DNA of 64,000 bases from Microbacterium saperdae (GTDB lineage Bacteria; Actinomycetota; Actinomycetes; Actinomycetales; Microbacteriaceae), in NCBI RefSeq assembly GCF_006716345.1, contig NZ_VFOX01000001.1, forward strand, positions 2,294,001-2,358,000, given 5' to 3'. Position numbers and translations under genes: made by a program. Below, in pieces: positions 25,197-35,209 of the stretch (its first letter is position 1; each line of letters begins with the position of its first letter). Below the pieces are notes generated by a model. It was given only the letters and a program-made list of their open reading frames with translations, was not told the DNA's origin and ran no database searches.

Positions 25197-25922
25197 TCAG
25201 TGCTGGGAGTTCTCCGCAGGCTCGACCAGCGTGCGGACGAGGGCGTCCAGCTCATCCTGACGGAACCCGTGCGCCAGGAGGTAGCCGGCGGCCGACCCCC
25301 ACCGCTCATCGATCTGCTCGAGCAGGTGCCGCATCACCGGCGCCGGCGATTGCGTCGCGAGCGCGACCGCGTGCACGGCCTCCGGGTGCTGCGCCTGGAT
25401 ATAGGCCGCGATCCGCTGCGAGCGCTGCGCGGGGAGCTGTGACTCGGTCAACGCGTAGTCGGCGATCACCGCTTCCCGATCAGCTCCCACCGCCGAGAGG
25501 GCGAGCGCGACGGTCACTCCGGTGCGATCCTTGCCGACCGTGCAGTGCACGAGCGTCGGCTCCCCCGCCGCGATGATGCGCACCGCGGCGATCAGACGCT
25601 CGCTGCTCTCCTCGAGCAGATGCAGATAGAGGTCATCCAGGCTCGTGTCCGACTCGAAGAACGAACGGACCGATCCGAGGAACAGCGGCAGGTGCGTGGT
25701 GGCGGGACCGTCGATCTCCGATGGCTCGGCGGCGACCTCCTCGCCGTCGCGTAGATCGATGATGTGGCGCACGCGCTGGCGCAGCTCCGCCGCACCCGCC
25801 GTCGTCGCGCCGGAGAGCTGCCCAGAGCGCAGCAGCACTCCCGAGCGGATCCGCCCGTCCGCCGTGGCGATGCCACCGACATCGCGGACGTTGTTGACCC
25901 CGCCGACGTCGAGGATGGTCAT
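25197..25922 (-). CDS. tyrosine-protein phosphatase (PtpB/DSP-like)
   Basis: 241 residues. Begins with the substrate-lining segment NNVRDVGGIATADGR. The active-site loop is HCTVGKDRTG (Cys127 nucleophile, Arg133), and IIDLRDGEE is the conserved early strand. This is the layout of MptpB-like atypical phosphatases that act on phosphotyrosine, phosphoserine or phosphoinositides. No signal peptide. Its ATG overlaps the stop of the AhpD-like gene by 4 nt, so both come from one transcript starting near 26395. Confidence 0.92.
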   Translation of the reverse strand: MTILDVGGVNNVRDVGGIATADGRIRSGVLLRSGQLSGATTAGAAELRQRVRHIIDLRDGEEVAAEPSEIDGPATTHLPLFLGSVRSFFESDTSLDDLYLHLLEESSERLIAAVRIIAAGEPTLVHCTVGKDRTGVTVALALSAVGADREAVIADYALTESQLPAQRSQRIAAYIQAQHPEAVHAVALATQSPAPVMRHLLEQIDERWGSAAGYLLAHGFRQDELDALVRTLVEPAENSQH

Positions 25923-26395
25923 GCCTGCGCCTGTGGCGTGCGCGCGGGAACGGGGTAGCGTCCCGCGATCACGATGCGGTTGAACGCGTTGATCGAGACG
26001 CAGGCCCAGCTCAGCGCGGCGTACTCCTTCTCGGTGAAGACGCTGCCGACCCGGTTGTACACCTCATCGGACACCCCCTCATCGGCGATGAAGGTGAAAG
26101 CCTCTGCGAGCTCGAGCGCCGCTCGCTCCCGGTCGCTGAACACGCCGCTCTCCCGCCAGGCGGGGATCTGGGTGAGGGTGTCGGTGTCGACCCCGGCGGC
26201 GAGCGCGCGATCCACGTGGATACGGGCGCAGAAAGCGCAGCCGTTGAGCTGGGAGCAGTGGATCATGACCAGCTCCTTGAGACGCTCATCGATCCCGTTC
26301 GCCGCGCAGATCTCGCCGACGGTCCGCGAGAACGCGTCAAGTGCCTGATACGCGGCCGGCTCGGTCTTGGACAGGTGCACTCGCGTCTCGCTCAT
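25919..26395 (-). CDS. carboxymuconolactone decarboxylase / AhpD-like alkylhydroperoxidase
   Basis: 158 residues. Helical AhpD-like protein with the redox motif GCAFCARIHVDRAL (CxxC plus His), the usual peroxidase site of this family. The reductant may be an AhpC-like or thioredoxin system. The ATG is taken because TATCAT-GGAGTC precedes it (leaderless type). Coupled to the tyrosine phosphatase gene. Confidence 0.9.
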   Translation of the reverse strand: MSETRVHLSKTEPAAYQALDAFSRTVGEICAANGIDERLKELVMIHCSQLNGCAFCARIHVDRALAAGVDTDTLTQIPAWRESGVFSDRERAALELAEAFTFIADEGVSDEVYNRVGSVFTEKEYAALSWACVSINAFNRIVIAGRYPVPARTPQAQA

Positions 26396-26401
26396 GACTC
26401 C

Positions 26402-26407
26402 ATGATA
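26402..26407 (-). promoter_or_regulatory. -10 element of the AhpD-like gene, leaderless type
   Basis: TATCAT on the minus strand, then GGAGTC and the ATG at 26395; the same spacer precedes nnrD (45170). The intergenic region 26396-26572 is otherwise AT-richer and holds no further recognisable site. Confidence 0.5.
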
Positions 26408-26572
26408 TTCGCCGCGCAGGAACTCCGAGGCGGGTGCCGTCTCCGTACGAAAATGCAGAAAGCGAAGACTTAACGGCATTCTCTCTACATCTCGCGAAGA
26501 AACACAGCGAAATGAATGGTCACATTGCTCTCGCATTTCCGACGAGGCGGGAATCGGGCGCAGAATATGCAC

Positions 26573-27493
26573 GTGGCGATCGACATCACTGAGTTCAGCT
26601 ATCTTCCCGCACAGGCCGAGGCACTGGGGGTTCCCGTCCTCCCGGTGGAGCGTCTGACCCTTTCCCTGCCGGACGGACGGTCGCTGAGTGCACTGCGCTT
26701 CGGCACGGAGGCGCCGCGCGTCACCCTCCTCCACGGGGCAGGCCTCAACGCGCACACCTGGGACACCACGGCACTCGCCGCGCAGCAGCCGCTCCTCGCC
26801 ATCGACCTCGCCGGCCACGGCGACTCGTCCTGGCGTGACGACCTCGACTACACGCCGCGCACGCTCGCCGCCGACGTCGCGCTCGCCCTCGATGCATGGA
26901 CGACCGAGCCGCAGCTCATCGTGGGGCAGTCCCTCGGAGGACTCACGGGTGCGGCTCTCGCCGCCGCGCGCCCCGACCTCGTCGCCGACCTGGTGGTCGT
27001 CGACATCACGCCCGGTATCGACACCTCCGCCGGTCCCGCCGCACTGCGCGAGTTCTACGCCGGGCCCACCGACTTCGCCACGCGCGATGAACTCGTCGAT
27101 CGCGCCATCTCGCTCGGCTTCGGGGGCACGAGACCGGACACCGAGCGCGGCGTCTTCCTGAACACCCGCGTGCGTCCTGACGGCCGGGTGGAGTGGAAGC
27201 ACCACTTCGCGCATCTTGCCGCGCAGGCGCTGTCCGCACACGATCCCGGTTCCGAGGCTGCCCCGTCCGTGCTGCACGAGACAGGGTGGGATGACCTCGC
27301 CGGCGTCAGCGCTCCACTCACCCTCGTGCGCGCGACCCGCGGTTTCGTGAGCGCAGCGGATGCGGAAGACCTTCAGCACCGTCTGCCCGAGGCGCAGGTC
27401 GTCGTCATCGACGCGACGCACAACGTGCAGGAGACCGCACCTCAGGAGTTGGCAGCACTCATCGTCTCCTCCTCCGCCCGCTCCGCTTTGTGA
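26573..27493 (+). CDS. alpha/beta hydrolase
   Basis: 306 residues. Alpha/beta-hydrolase fold: oxyanion segment VTLLHGAGLNAHTWD, nucleophile elbow VGQSLGGLTG (Ser), a helical cap, and the catalytic His in DATHNVQETAP. The substrate (ester, lactone or peroxide) is unknown. Two starts are close: GTG 26573, preceded by CAGAAT plus 6 nt (leaderless pattern), and ATG 26567, two codons earlier. No ribosome site supports either. It lies upstream of, and in the same direction as, the dipeptide-type ABC operon, but after a 93-nt gap. Confidence 0.88.
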   Translation: MAIDITEFSYLPAQAEALGVPVLPVERLTLSLPDGRSLSALRFGTEAPRVTLLHGAGLNAHTWDTTALAAQQPLLAIDLAGHGDSSWRDDLDYTPRTLAADVALALDAWTTEPQLIVGQSLGGLTGAALAAARPDLVADLVVVDITPGIDTSAGPAALREFYAGPTDFATRDELVDRAISLGFGGTRPDTERGVFLNTRVRPDGRVEWKHHFAHLAAQALSAHDPGSEAAPSVLHETGWDDLAGVSAPLTLVRATRGFVSAADAEDLQHRLPEAQVVVIDATHNVQETAPQELAALIVSSSARSAL

Positions 27494-27586
27494 CGCTCCG
27501 TTCCATCTTCTGCTCTCCCCCCGACCACTGATCCCTAGGCTCGACCCACCGGCACACAGCACCTGCCGCACCGAGAGGAAATGTCC

Positions 27587-29098
27587 ATGTTCCGACGCAC
27601 CCGTCGTCTCGCGCTGATCTCCGCGCTCGCGGCCACAGCCGTGATCCTGAGCGCCTGCTCCGGCACCCCCGAGCCGGCCGCCACGTCCACCGGCGCCCCC
27701 GACCCTGACGCCACCCTGCAGGTCGGGCTCGTGCTCGAGCCCACCAACCTCGACATCCGCCACACCAGTGGCGCGGCCATCGAGCAGATCCTGATCGACA
27801 ACATCTACGAGGGTCTGGTCACCCGAACGCAGGACAACGAGATCGAGGGCCGCCTGGCCTCCGACTACCAGGTCTCCGACGACGGACTCACCTACACCTT
27901 CACTCTCAACGACGGCATCGCATTCCACGACGGCACGGCGCTGACGTCCGCTGACGTGGTCGCTTCGTACGAGACCGTGCGCACCGATGCGACCGTGCAG
28001 GGCAACGCGGAATTCGCGTCCGTCGCCTCGATCACGGCGCCCGATGCGACGACGGTCGAGATCGTGCTCACCGAGCCGAACCAGAACTTCCTGTTCGCGC
28101 TGACCGGTCCTGCCGGGCTCGTGTTCAAAGCCGACGACGCGACAGACCTCAAGACGGCCGAGAACGGCACCGGCCCCTTCACGCTCACGCGCTGGAGCAA
28201 GGGCAGCACGATCACGTTCGCGCGCAACGACGACTACTGGGGCGAGAAGGCCGGAGTGGCCGAGGTCGAGTTCCAGTACATCCCGGACTTCACCGCGGGT
28301 GTCAACGCCGCACTGGCCGGAGACGTGCAGGTGCTCACCGCCGTCGACCCGAACCTGGCCCCGCAGCTGGAAGGCGATTTCACCCTGACGAAGGGCCGCA
28401 CCACCGACAAGGCGACGCTGGCCTTCAACAACAAGAAGGCTCCGCTCGACGACGTCCGCGTGCGCGAGGCGCTGCGACTGTCGATCGACCATGACGCGCT
28501 GATCGAGGCCGTGGGTGCAGGAACCACGCTGTACGGACCGATTCCCGAGCTCGACCCCGGCTACGAAGACCTCTCCGACGTCATCTCCTATGACCCGGAG
28601 AAGGCGAAGGAGCTGCTGGCCGAGGCCGGACAGGAGGACCTCGAGCTGACCCTGACCATCCCGTCGTTCTACGGCACGACCGTGCCCAAGGTGCTCATCT
28701 CCGACTTCAACAAGGTCGGCGTGACCCTCAAGGTCAACTCGGTCGAGTTCCCGACCTGGCTCGAGGACGTCTACACCAACCACGACTACGACCTGAGCTT
28801 CGTGCTGCACGTCGAGCCGCGCGACTTCGGCAACTTCGCCAACCCCGACTACTACTTCGGCTACGACAACGCCGAGGTGCAGGACCTGTACTCGCAGGCG
28901 CAGGCGGAGGTCGACCCCGACAAGTCCGCAGAGCTGCTCGCGAAGGCCGCACGCATCGTCTCCGAGGACCACGCCGCGGACTGGCTGTACAACGGCGAGA
29001 CCATCACAGCTGTGAGCCCCACCGTCTCCGGCTTCCCGGAGGACTCGATCAACTCGCGCATCAACCTGGCCGGCGTCACCGTGTCGGCTGAGAAGTAA
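27587..29098 (+). CDS. peptide/nickel-type ABC transporter substrate-binding lipoprotein
   Basis: 503 residues. Signal peptide with lipobox LSAC (lipidated Cys at about 24), then a family 5 extracellular solute-binding protein: EPTNLDIRHTSGAAIEQIL, DGIAFHDGTALTSADVVASYE, ENGTGPFTLTRW, VREALRLSID. Binds peptides or similar small solutes outside the membrane and delivers them to the permeases encoded next. ATG 27587 has GAGG 8 nt upstream; an ATG two codons earlier is too close to that site. First gene of a five-gene operon. Confidence 0.94.
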   Translation: MFRRTRRLALISALAATAVILSACSGTPEPAATSTGAPDPDATLQVGLVLEPTNLDIRHTSGAAIEQILIDNIYEGLVTRTQDNEIEGRLASDYQVSDDGLTYTFTLNDGIAFHDGTALTSADVVASYETVRTDATVQGNAEFASVASITAPDATTVEIVLTEPNQNFLFALTGPAGLVFKADDATDLKTAENGTGPFTLTRWSKGSTITFARNDDYWGEKAGVAEVEFQYIPDFTAGVNAALAGDVQVLTAVDPNLAPQLEGDFTLTKGRTTDKATLAFNNKKAPLDDVRVREALRLSIDHDALIEAVGAGTTLYGPIPELDPGYEDLSDVISYDPEKAKELLAEAGQEDLELTLTIPSFYGTTVPKVLISDFNKVGVTLKVNSVEFPTWLEDVYTNHDYDLSFVLHVEPRDFGNFANPDYYFGYDNAEVQDLYSQAQAEVDPDKSAELLAKAARIVSEDHAADWLYNGETITAVSPTVSGFPEDSINSRINLAGVTVSAEK

Positions 29099-29115
29099 GC
29101 AGCGGTCGCGACTTC

Positions 29116-30066
29116 GTGATCCGCTACGCGCTCGTTCGAGGAGCCCTGCTCATTGCAGGGCTCCTCGTGTCGAGCGTGCTCATCTTCCTCACCCTCCGGG
29201 TCTTCCCCGGCGATGTCGCTCAGCTGATCGCCGGCACGCAGGCCTCCCCCGCCGAGGTGGAGGCGCTGCGCGAGTCCCTGGGGCTCAACCAGCCGCTGCT
29301 CGCCCAGTACGCCGACTGGATCGGCGGCATCTTCCGGGGCGACCTCGGAACCTCCCTGCTCTCGGGCGCATCGGTCAGCGAGGAGTTGTTCCTCAAGGCA
29401 CAGGTCACCGTGCCTCTGGGCATCATGTCGCTGCTCATCGCCGTGCTGATCGCGGTGCCGTTCGGCATCCTCGCTGCGATCCTCCGCGGCCGCCGCGGCG
29501 GCACGGCCCTCAGCGTCGGCGCACAGGCGCTCGCCGCCGTCCCTGTGGTCTGGGCCGGCATGATGCTGATCGTCGTGTTCTCCGTCTGGTTGGGCTGGCT
29601 CCCTCCGCAGGGCTTCCCGAGGACGGGCTGGTCCACGCCGGGCAAGGCGATCAAATCGCTGCTGCTGCCCGCGCTCACCATCGGGATCGTCGAAGGCGCC
29701 ATGCTCATGCGCTTCGTGCGCAGCGCCACGCTGCAGGCGGCCGGACAGGATTTCGTCCGCACCGCCGCCGCGAAGGGCCTCACCCGCACCCGCGCGCTCG
29801 TCCAGCACGGCATCCCCGCCGTCGGGCTCTCCATCATCACCGTGCTCGGACTCCAGGTCGCCGGGATCATCGTCGGCTCGGTGGTGATCGAGCAGCTGTT
29901 CACGCTCCCCGGCATCGGACGCATGCTGGTGGCCGACGTCGGCACGCGCGACCTGATCAAGGTGCAGAGCGAGCTGCTCGTGCTCACCGGCTTCGTGCTC
30001 GTGGTGGGCTTCCTCGTGGATCTGCTCCACCGGGCGATCGACCCCCGACAGCGGGAGGCCGCATGA
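29116..30066 (+). CDS. ABC transporter permease, DppB/OppB type
   Basis: 316 residues with six helices. N-terminal segment YALVRGALLIAGLLVSSVLIF then RVFPGDVAQL is the DppB start, and the EAA loop FVRTAAAKGLTRTRALVQHGI docks to the ATPases. It imports the ligand together with the next permease. GTG start, 17 nt after the binding-protein stop; the stop overlaps the next ATG. Confidence 0.94.
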   Translation: MIRYALVRGALLIAGLLVSSVLIFLTLRVFPGDVAQLIAGTQASPAEVEALRESLGLNQPLLAQYADWIGGIFRGDLGTSLLSGASVSEELFLKAQVTVPLGIMSLLIAVLIAVPFGILAAILRGRRGGTALSVGAQALAAVPVVWAGMMLIVVFSVWLGWLPPQGFPRTGWSTPGKAIKSLLLPALTIGIVEGAMLMRFVRSATLQAAGQDFVRTAAAKGLTRTRALVQHGIPAVGLSIITVLGLQVAGIIVGSVVIEQLFTLPGIGRMLVADVGTRDLIKVQSELLVLTGFVLVVGFLVDLLHRAIDPRQREAA

Positions 30067-30932
30067 CTCCCCTCTGGCTCCGTCGGCTCTGGCAGACCGC
30101 CACGGGCCGATTCGGTCTCATCGTCGTCGCCGTGATCGCCGTCACCGCGATCGTGTCGTCGTTCTGGACGCCGTTCGATCCGCAGTCCTCCGACATCGGC
30201 GACCGCTGGTTGCCGCCGAGCTGGCCGCATCTGCTCGGCACCGACGACACCGGACGCGACATCCTCAGCCTGATCATGGCGGGCTCCCGCACGGCCGTGT
30301 TCGTCAGCGTGGGCGCGGGCATCGTCGCGACCGTGATCGGCATCGCGCTGGCCGCACTCGGCGCCCTCACGACGCGGTGGGTGCGTGAGACGGTCGCGGT
30401 CTTCGTCGACATCCTGATCGCATTCCCGGTGCTGCTGATCGCCATGATGATCTCCTCGGTCTGGGGCGGATCGCTGTGGGTCGTCATCTGGGCGGTCGGC
30501 ATCGGCTTCGGCGTGAACATCGCCCGCGTCACGCGGCCCGAGCTGCGGCGCGTGCAGCAGAGCGATTTCGTGCTCGCGGCGAAGGCGTCCGGGCTCACCC
30601 CGGCGCAGAGCCTGGTGCGCCATCTCCTGCCCAACGTGGCTCCGGTGTTCATCGTGCAGCTGTCGTGGTCGATGGCCGTGGCCGTGCTCGCGGAAGCCGG
30701 TCTGTCCTACCTCGGCTTCGGGGCGTCCGTGGTCGAGCCGAGTTGGGGAATCCTGCTCGCCGACCTGCAGCGCTACATCGGTGTGCATCCACTCTCGGTC
30801 ATCTGGCCCGGTCTCACGATCACCTTCACCGTGCTCGCGCTGAACCTGCTCGGCGACGGGCTGCGCGAGGCGACCGACCCGACGCTGCGCCACCGCGCGG
30901 CCGAGACCCACATCCCGGCGGTGGTCGCATGA
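30063..30932 (+). CDS. ABC transporter permease, DppC/OppC type
   Basis: 289 residues. N-terminal helix, then the DppC signature LGTDDTGRDILSLIMAGSRTAVFVS and EAA loop FVLAAKASGLTPAQSLVRHLL. The C-terminal half has the usual GLSYLGFGASVVEPSWG. Pairs with the DppB-type permease to form the channel. Overlaps both neighbours by 4 nt (ATGA), so it is translationally coupled. Confidence 0.95.
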   Translation: MTPLWLRRLWQTATGRFGLIVVAVIAVTAIVSSFWTPFDPQSSDIGDRWLPPSWPHLLGTDDTGRDILSLIMAGSRTAVFVSVGAGIVATVIGIALAALGALTTRWVRETVAVFVDILIAFPVLLIAMMISSVWGGSLWVVIWAVGIGFGVNIARVTRPELRRVQQSDFVLAAKASGLTPAQSLVRHLLPNVAPVFIVQLSWSMAVAVLAEAGLSYLGFGASVVEPSWGILLADLQRYIGVHPLSVIWPGLTITFTVLALNLLGDGLREATDPTLRHRAAETHIPAVVA

Positions 30933-31720
30933 CTCTCTCCGTGCAGGACCTGGTCATCGAGATCGACGGACGCCCGGTCGTCGACGGCATCTCCTTCGAG
31001 GTACCGGACGGCGCACGCCTCGGGCTCATCGGCGAATCCGGGTCGGGCAAGTCGCTCACGGCACTGGCCGTGCTCGGGCTCCTCCCCGACGGTGCGACCG
31101 CGAGCGGCAGCATCCGCTGGAACGGCACCGAGCTGATCGGCATGCCCGACCGCGAACTGGCGCGACTGCGCGGTGACGACATCGGCATCGTGTTCCAGGA
31201 GCCCCGGACCGCCCTCAACCCGATCCGCACGGTCGGACGGCAGATCGCGGAGTCCATCCGCATCCACGAGCGGATCGGTCGACGCGAAGCGCGCGAACGG
31301 GCGATCGCCGAGGCCGCCCGCGTACGCCTGCCCGACCCTGAATCGATCGTGGATCGCTACCCGCATCAACTCTCCGGAGGCCAGCGGCAGCGCGTGGCGA
31401 TCGCGATGGCACTCGCCTGCCGTCCGAAGCTGCTGATCGCGGATGAGCCGACCACCGCGCTCGACGTGACCATCCAGGCGGAGATCCTGTCGCTGCTGCT
31501 CTCCCTCGTCGAGGAGCAGGGGATGTCGCTGGTGTTCATCACGCACGACCTCGCCGTGCTCGCCCAGGTCGCCACGGAGGGCGTGGTGCTGGAGCACGGG
31601 CGAGTGGTCGAGGCGGCATCCGTGCAGCACCTGCTCACGGCTCCGACGTCGCCGATCACGCAGGGACTGCTGCGCGACGCGACGGCGACGCTCTGGCGTC
31701 CGGAGGGTGGCGAGCGATGA
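30929..31720 (+). CDS. ABC transporter ATP-binding protein, DppD/OppD type
   Basis: 263 residues. Walker [14 protein letters not shown]-loop [18 protein letters not shown], signature [15 protein letters not shown], Walker [16 protein letters not shown]-loop FITHDLAVL. Drives import with the DppF-type ATPase. It is shorter than typical DppD (about 330) because the C-terminal oligopeptide-transporter region with its Fe-S cysteines is absent. The ATG overlaps the DppC stop. Confidence 0.94.
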   Translation: MTLSVQDLVIEIDGRPVVDGISFEVPDGARLGLIGESGSGKSLTALAVLGLLPDGATASGSIRWNGTELIGMPDRELARLRGDDIGIVFQEPRTALNPIRTVGRQIAESIRIHERIGRREARERAIAEAARVRLPDPESIVDRYPHQLSGGQRQRVAIAMALACRPKLLIADEPTTALDVTIQAEILSLLLSLVEEQGMSLVFITHDLAVLAQVATEGVVLEHGRVVEAASVQHLLTAPTSPITQGLLRDATATLWRPEGGER

Positions 31721-32508
31721 GCCTGATCGAAGCACGCGGGCTGAGTCGGGACTTCTTCGTGCCGAAGCGGTCGACGTTCGAACGCACCCGCACGCAGACC
31801 GCCCTCGCCCCGACGGATCTGGACGTGGTCGAGGGCTCGTCGGTCGGCATCATCGGCGAGTCAGGGTCGGGCAAGTCCACGTTGATCCGTCTGCTCTTGG
31901 GCCTCGACCGTCCGACCGCCGGCACCGTGAGCGTCGACGGTCGGACGGTGGATGCCGGCGCGTCCGCGAAGTCGCTGCACTGGCTGCGCCGGGAGACCGG
32001 GCTGGTGTTCCAGGACCCCTACGCCTCCCTCGACCCCCGCATGTCGGCAGGCCAGATCGTCGCAGAGCCGCTGTGGGCCCTCGACATCGAGGGCGACCAC
32101 CGTGCGCGCGTGCGCGAGGTACTGGCGCAGGTGGGACTCGAACCGGAGATGGCGGAGCGCTACCCGCATGAGTTCTCCGGCGGCCAGCGCCAGCGGATCG
32201 CACTGGCCCGCGCGATCGTGCATCGCCCGCGCATCCTGGTCGGCGATGAGCCGCTCTCGGCGCTCGACGTGACGGTGCGAGCCCAGATCCTCGAGCTGTT
32301 GATCGAACTGCGCCGCACCACCGACCTGACTCTGGTGCTCGTGTCGCACGACATCGGCGTGGTGCAGAACCTCTGCGACACGGTGGTCGTGATGAAGGAC
32401 GGGGCGATCGTCGAGCGCGGCACGACGCATGACGTGCTGCTGCGCCCCCAGCACGACTACACGAAGGCGCTGCTGTCGGCGATCCCGGTGATCCCCTCGG
32501 CGAGCTAG
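31717..32508 (+). CDS. ABC transporter ATP-binding protein, DppF/OppF type
   Basis: 263 residues. Walker [19 protein letters not shown]-loop [18 protein letters not shown] (typical of OppF), signature [15 protein letters not shown], Walker [17 protein letters not shown]-loop VSHDIGVV. Last gene of the five-gene operon, overlapping the previous one by 4 nt. No terminator hairpin is obvious in the 81 nt that follow. Confidence 0.95.
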   Translation: MSLIEARGLSRDFFVPKRSTFERTRTQTALAPTDLDVVEGSSVGIIGESGSGKSTLIRLLLGLDRPTAGTVSVDGRTVDAGASAKSLHWLRRETGLVFQDPYASLDPRMSAGQIVAEPLWALDIEGDHRARVREVLAQVGLEPEMAERYPHEFSGGQRQRIALARAIVHRPRILVGDEPLSALDVTVRAQILELLIELRRTTDLTLVLVSHDIGVVQNLCDTVVVMKDGAIVERGTTHDVLLRPQHDYTKALLSAIPVIPSAS

Positions 32509-32589
32509 CGGCCGCGCTCTGTGCGACACTGTCAGCGTGCCGTCGGCCCCGGCGGCGTGATCAGTCACGATTCCACAGAGGATTGACGC

Positions 32590-33066
32590 ATGCGCGCGAA
32601 AGTCTCGACGGTCCCGTTCGCGCTGGCAGCCGTTGTCTGCATGGGCGTGCTCGCCGGCTGCTCGGCCGACCCGCACGACCGGTCCCGTGCGACGATGCCC
32701 CTCGCATCGGCGACGGGCAGCAGTGCGACGCCGACGCCGCTAACGGGTGTGGTGGACGCGGAGCAGGTGACCTATCTGCAGCAGCTGGGCAGCCGCATCA
32801 TCGCGCCCGGCTCGCAGATCGCGCAGGACGTCGGGCTCACGAACGCGACCAGCTTCTCGATCGATACGGCCACCGGCGCCTTGACCGTGTATCCGGAACG
32901 GCTGCCGATCGGAGTGCGGCACCTCGGCGACGGGACGCCGTTCGTGCTCATCGAGGGAGTCAGGGTTCTCCTCGACACGGATGTGCCGCACATCGAGTTC
33001 CAGCTGGCGAACAGACAGGGTGACGTGCAGCACGCTGCGCCGAGTTCTGCTCTCTGGGACGGCTAG
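32590..33066 (+). CDS. uncharacterised lipoprotein
   Basis: 158 residues. Signal peptide with lipobox LAGC (Cys at residue 23), a Ser/Thr/Ala linker, then a globular part with GVRHLGDGTPFVLIEGVRVLLDTD. I do not recognise a family. Probably an outer-face membrane lipoprotein. AGAGG lies upstream of the ATG. The last 4 nt overlap the end of the convergent GNAT gene. Confidence 0.75.
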   Translation: MRAKVSTVPFALAAVVCMGVLAGCSADPHDRSRATMPLASATGSSATPTPLTGVVDAEQVTYLQQLGSRIIAPGSQIAQDVGLTNATSFSIDTATGALTVYPERLPIGVRHLGDGTPFVLIEGVRVLLDTDVPHIEFQLANRQGDVQHAAPSSALWDG

Positions 33067-33683
33067 CGGCCGCGACTCGAGGAGAAGAGTCCCCGCCGCC
33101 GTCCGCTCGGACGCAGCGCGCGTCGCATGTAGACCGTGCCGAGTTCACGCCCGAACTTGTAGCCCACACGGCCCATGCGCCCGGCCTCTTCGAAGCCGAG
33201 CTTGGCGTGCAGGCGGATCGACGCCTCCGCGCCGCTGTCACTGATGACGGCGACCATCTCGCGGATGCCGATCTGCTCGCACGCATCGATCAACGCCTGC
33301 AGCAGTGCCGCTCCGAGCCCCTTGCCTCCTGCGCCGGGCCCGAGGTAGATCGAATCCTCGACCGTGTACCGGTAGGCATTCTTGCCCGCCCAGGGCTGCG
33401 CGAGCGCGTAGCCGAGCACCACACCCGCCGGCGAGACCGCGACGAGGAACGGCAGATTCAGCCGCGTCAGCAGCGCGAACTTCTCACGCCAGTACGGGAT
33501 GCTGCTGCGCCGCTCGTCCAGCGTCACGGCGGAGTTGCTCACGAAGTGGTTGTAGATCTCTCGGACGTGCGGGAGGTCCGTGGCCCTGACCGGGCGGATC
33601 GTGTACGAGAAGACCTCGACCGGAGCAGCGGGGCGGAGATGACGCGGCAGGACGCGGCGACGGTCCCCCGGTTCGAACTGCAT
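33063..33683 (-). CDS. GNAT acetyltransferase, phosphinothricin-acetyltransferase-like
   Basis: 206 residues. GNAT fold with IRPVRATDLPHVREIYNHFV at the start, LVAVSPAGVVLGYALAQPW, EDSIYLGPGAGGKGLGAALLQ (acetyl-CoA loop, GxGxA-like) and LHAKLGFEEAGRMGRVGYKFGR. The start YTIRPV and the closing GYKFGR are typical of the PAT/MddA group that acetylates amino-acid analogues such as phosphinothricin or methionine sulfoximine. Substrate not certain. The first 25 residues are an extension beyond the usual fold. It follows ung by 9 nt on the same strand. Confidence 0.87.
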   Translation of the reverse strand: MQFEPGDRRRVLPRHLRPAAPVEVFSYTIRPVRATDLPHVREIYNHFVSNSAVTLDERRSSIPYWREKFALLTRLNLPFLVAVSPAGVVLGYALAQPWAGKNAYRYTVEDSIYLGPGAGGKGLGAALLQALIDACEQIGIREMVAVISDSGAEASIRLHAKLGFEEAGRMGRVGYKFGRELGTVYMRRALRPSGRRRGLFSSSRGR

Positions 33684-33692
33684 GCGCCCAGC

Positions 33693-34418
33693 TTAGGGAA
33701 CGAGAGGCGATGAGGGAATGTGAGCCTCCCCCTCCACCCTCCAGTCCACCGGCGCCGCGCCCTGCTCCCCGAGCAACGCGTTCGCGCGCGAGAACGGGCG
33801 GGAGCCGAAGAAGCCGCGGCGGGCGGACAGCGGCGACGGATGCGCCGAGGCGATCACCGGTGTCTCGCCGAGCAGCGGCTGCAGGTTCGCGGCGTCCTTG
33901 CCCCACAGGATCGCCACGAGCGGCTGCTCTCGCGCCACGAGGGCGCGGATCGCGAGCTCGGTCACCTTCTCCCAGCCCCAGCCGCGATGGGAGGCCGCGA
34001 CGCCGGGCTGCACCGTGAGCACGCGGTTCAGCAGGAGCACGCCCTGGTCGCTCCAGGCGGTGAGGTCGCCGTGCGGCGCGGGCGGGATGCCGAGATCGGT
34101 CTCGCGCTCCTTGTAGATGTTGCCGAGGCTGCGCGGCAACGGACGCACGTCGCGGTCGACGGCGAAGGACAGGCCGATCGGATGCCCGGGAGTGGGATAC
34201 GGGTCCTGACCGGTGATGAGCACCCGCACATCCGCGAGCGGACGTCGGAACGCGCGCAGCACGTGGTCTCCTGCGGGCAGGTACCCGCGACCGGCGTCCT
34301 GCTCTGCTCGCAGACGCTCCCCCAGCGCGGTGATATCGTCCTGCACCGGAGCGAGCGCGCGCGCCCACCCGGAGTCGATCTGCCCGTCGTCGGCGAGCTC
34401 GGTGAGAGTCCGAGCCAT
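33693..34418 (-). CDS. ung: uracil-DNA glycosylase Ung
   Basis: 241 residues, family 1 UDG. Removes uracil from DNA. Catalytic water-activating loop [16 protein letters not shown] (Asp72), uracil pocket LLLNRVLTV and the minor-groove loop [17 protein letters not shown] with its His are all intact. The ATG is used here because upstream codons in this frame belong to the neighbouring SDR gene's region. It starts 2 nt after the SDR stop, so it is in an operon with it. Confidence 0.96.
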   Translation of the reverse strand: MARTLTELADDGQIDSGWARALAPVQDDITALGERLRAEQDAGRGYLPAGDHVLRAFRRPLADVRVLITGQDPYPTPGHPIGLSFAVDRDVRPLPRSLGNIYKERETDLGIPPAPHGDLTAWSDQGVLLLNRVLTVQPGVAASHRGWGWEKVTELAIRALVAREQPLVAILWGKDAANLQPLLGETPVIASAHPSPLSARRGFFGSRPFSRANALLGEQGAAPVDWRVEGEAHIPSSPLVP

Positions 34419-34420
34419 CG

Positions 34421-35203
34421 TCAGTCGATGGAGCGCACGCGCAGGGGCCCGCGCGCGAGGAGGTGCTGAGCGGACTGCGCGACCGGACGCATCGTGATCA
34501 GGTCGAGATTCACATGGCCGGGCGACTCCAGCGCGTAGCGGATGACATCCGCCACGTCGTCGGCCAGAAGCGGAGCCTCGACCCCGGAGTACACGGCCTC
34601 CGCGGCCACCGCGTCGCCGCCCAGGCGGTTGAGCGTGAACTCCTCGGTGTGCACCATGCCCGGTGCGACTTCGACGACGCGGATCGGCTCGCCGTTCAGC
34701 TCCTGACGGAGCACGCGCACCAGCATCGCCTCCGCGGCCTTCGCGGCGTTGTATCCTGCACCACCGGCGTAGGCGGTCTGCGCGGCGGTCGAGGTGACGA
34801 AGAGCGTGTCGGCGTGACCGTCGGCTGCCGCGGCACGACGCAGCGACGGCAGGAGACCGGCGACGAGACGCTGGGTGGCGAGGACGTTGGCATCGAACAT
34901 CCACTGCCAGTCGTCGATGGAGGCGTCCTCGACACGATCCGTCCCGCGGGCACCGCCGGCGACCTGCACGAGTGCGTGCACGGGGCCGGACTTCTCCAGC
35001 TCGGCGATGAGCGCGTCGACGGCTTCCGGGTTGGTCAGGTCGCAGGCGATCGCCGACGCCCCGGTTTCGGCGGCGAGTGCCGACAGACGGTCCTCTCGTC
35101 GCGCGACGCCGATGACGTCCCATCCGCTGGAGCGGAGCGCGCGTACCGTCGCCGCACCGATTCCCGAGCTCGCACCTGTCACCACTGCACGTCTGTTGGC
35201 CAT
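34421..35203 (-). CDS. short-chain dehydrogenase/reductase (SDR)
   Basis: 260 residues. NAD(P)-binding [15 protein letters not shown], base-binding CDLTNPEAV, active-site serine STAAQ, and the catalytic [10 protein letters not shown] (Tyr-x-x-x-Lys). SDR of the clan of NADP-dependent 3-hydroxy acid dehydrogenases (YdfG-like). Arg residues after strand 2 (VARREDRL) favour NADPH. TACGGT-GGAAGC precedes the ATG (leaderless type). First gene of SDR-ung-GNAT; divergent from metY. Confidence 0.93.
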   Translation of the reverse strand: MANRRAVVTGASSGIGAATVRALRSSGWDVIGVARREDRLSALAAETGASAIACDLTNPEAVDALIAELEKSGPVHALVQVAGGARGTDRVEDASIDDWQWMFDANVLATQRLVAGLLPSLRRAAAADGHADTLFVTSTAAQTAYAGGAGYNAAKAAEAMLVRVLRQELNGEPIRVVEVAPGMVHTEEFTLNRLGGDAVAAEAVYSGVEAPLLADDVADVIRYALESPGHVNLDLITMRPVAQSAQHLLARGPLRVRSID

Positions 35204-35209
35204 GCTTCC

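Noticed and set aside
27490..27531. 14-codon mini-ORF (MTLRSIFCSPPDH) before the dipeptide-type ABC operon
   Set aside because: No ribosome site, starts within the stop region of the hydrolase gene and ends far from the next start; no reason to expect translation.
25919..28972. 1017-codon open frame on the minus strand running across the hydrolase and the start of the ABC operon
   Set aside because: Only its last 158 codons (AhpD-like protein) have protein-like sequence; the rest is antisense to well-defined genes and is an effect of high GC at third positions.
33690..33695. TAAGCT 6 nt before the GNAT ATG as a leaderless promoter
   Set aside because: The TAA is the stop codon of ung; co-transcription with ung is the simpler reading.
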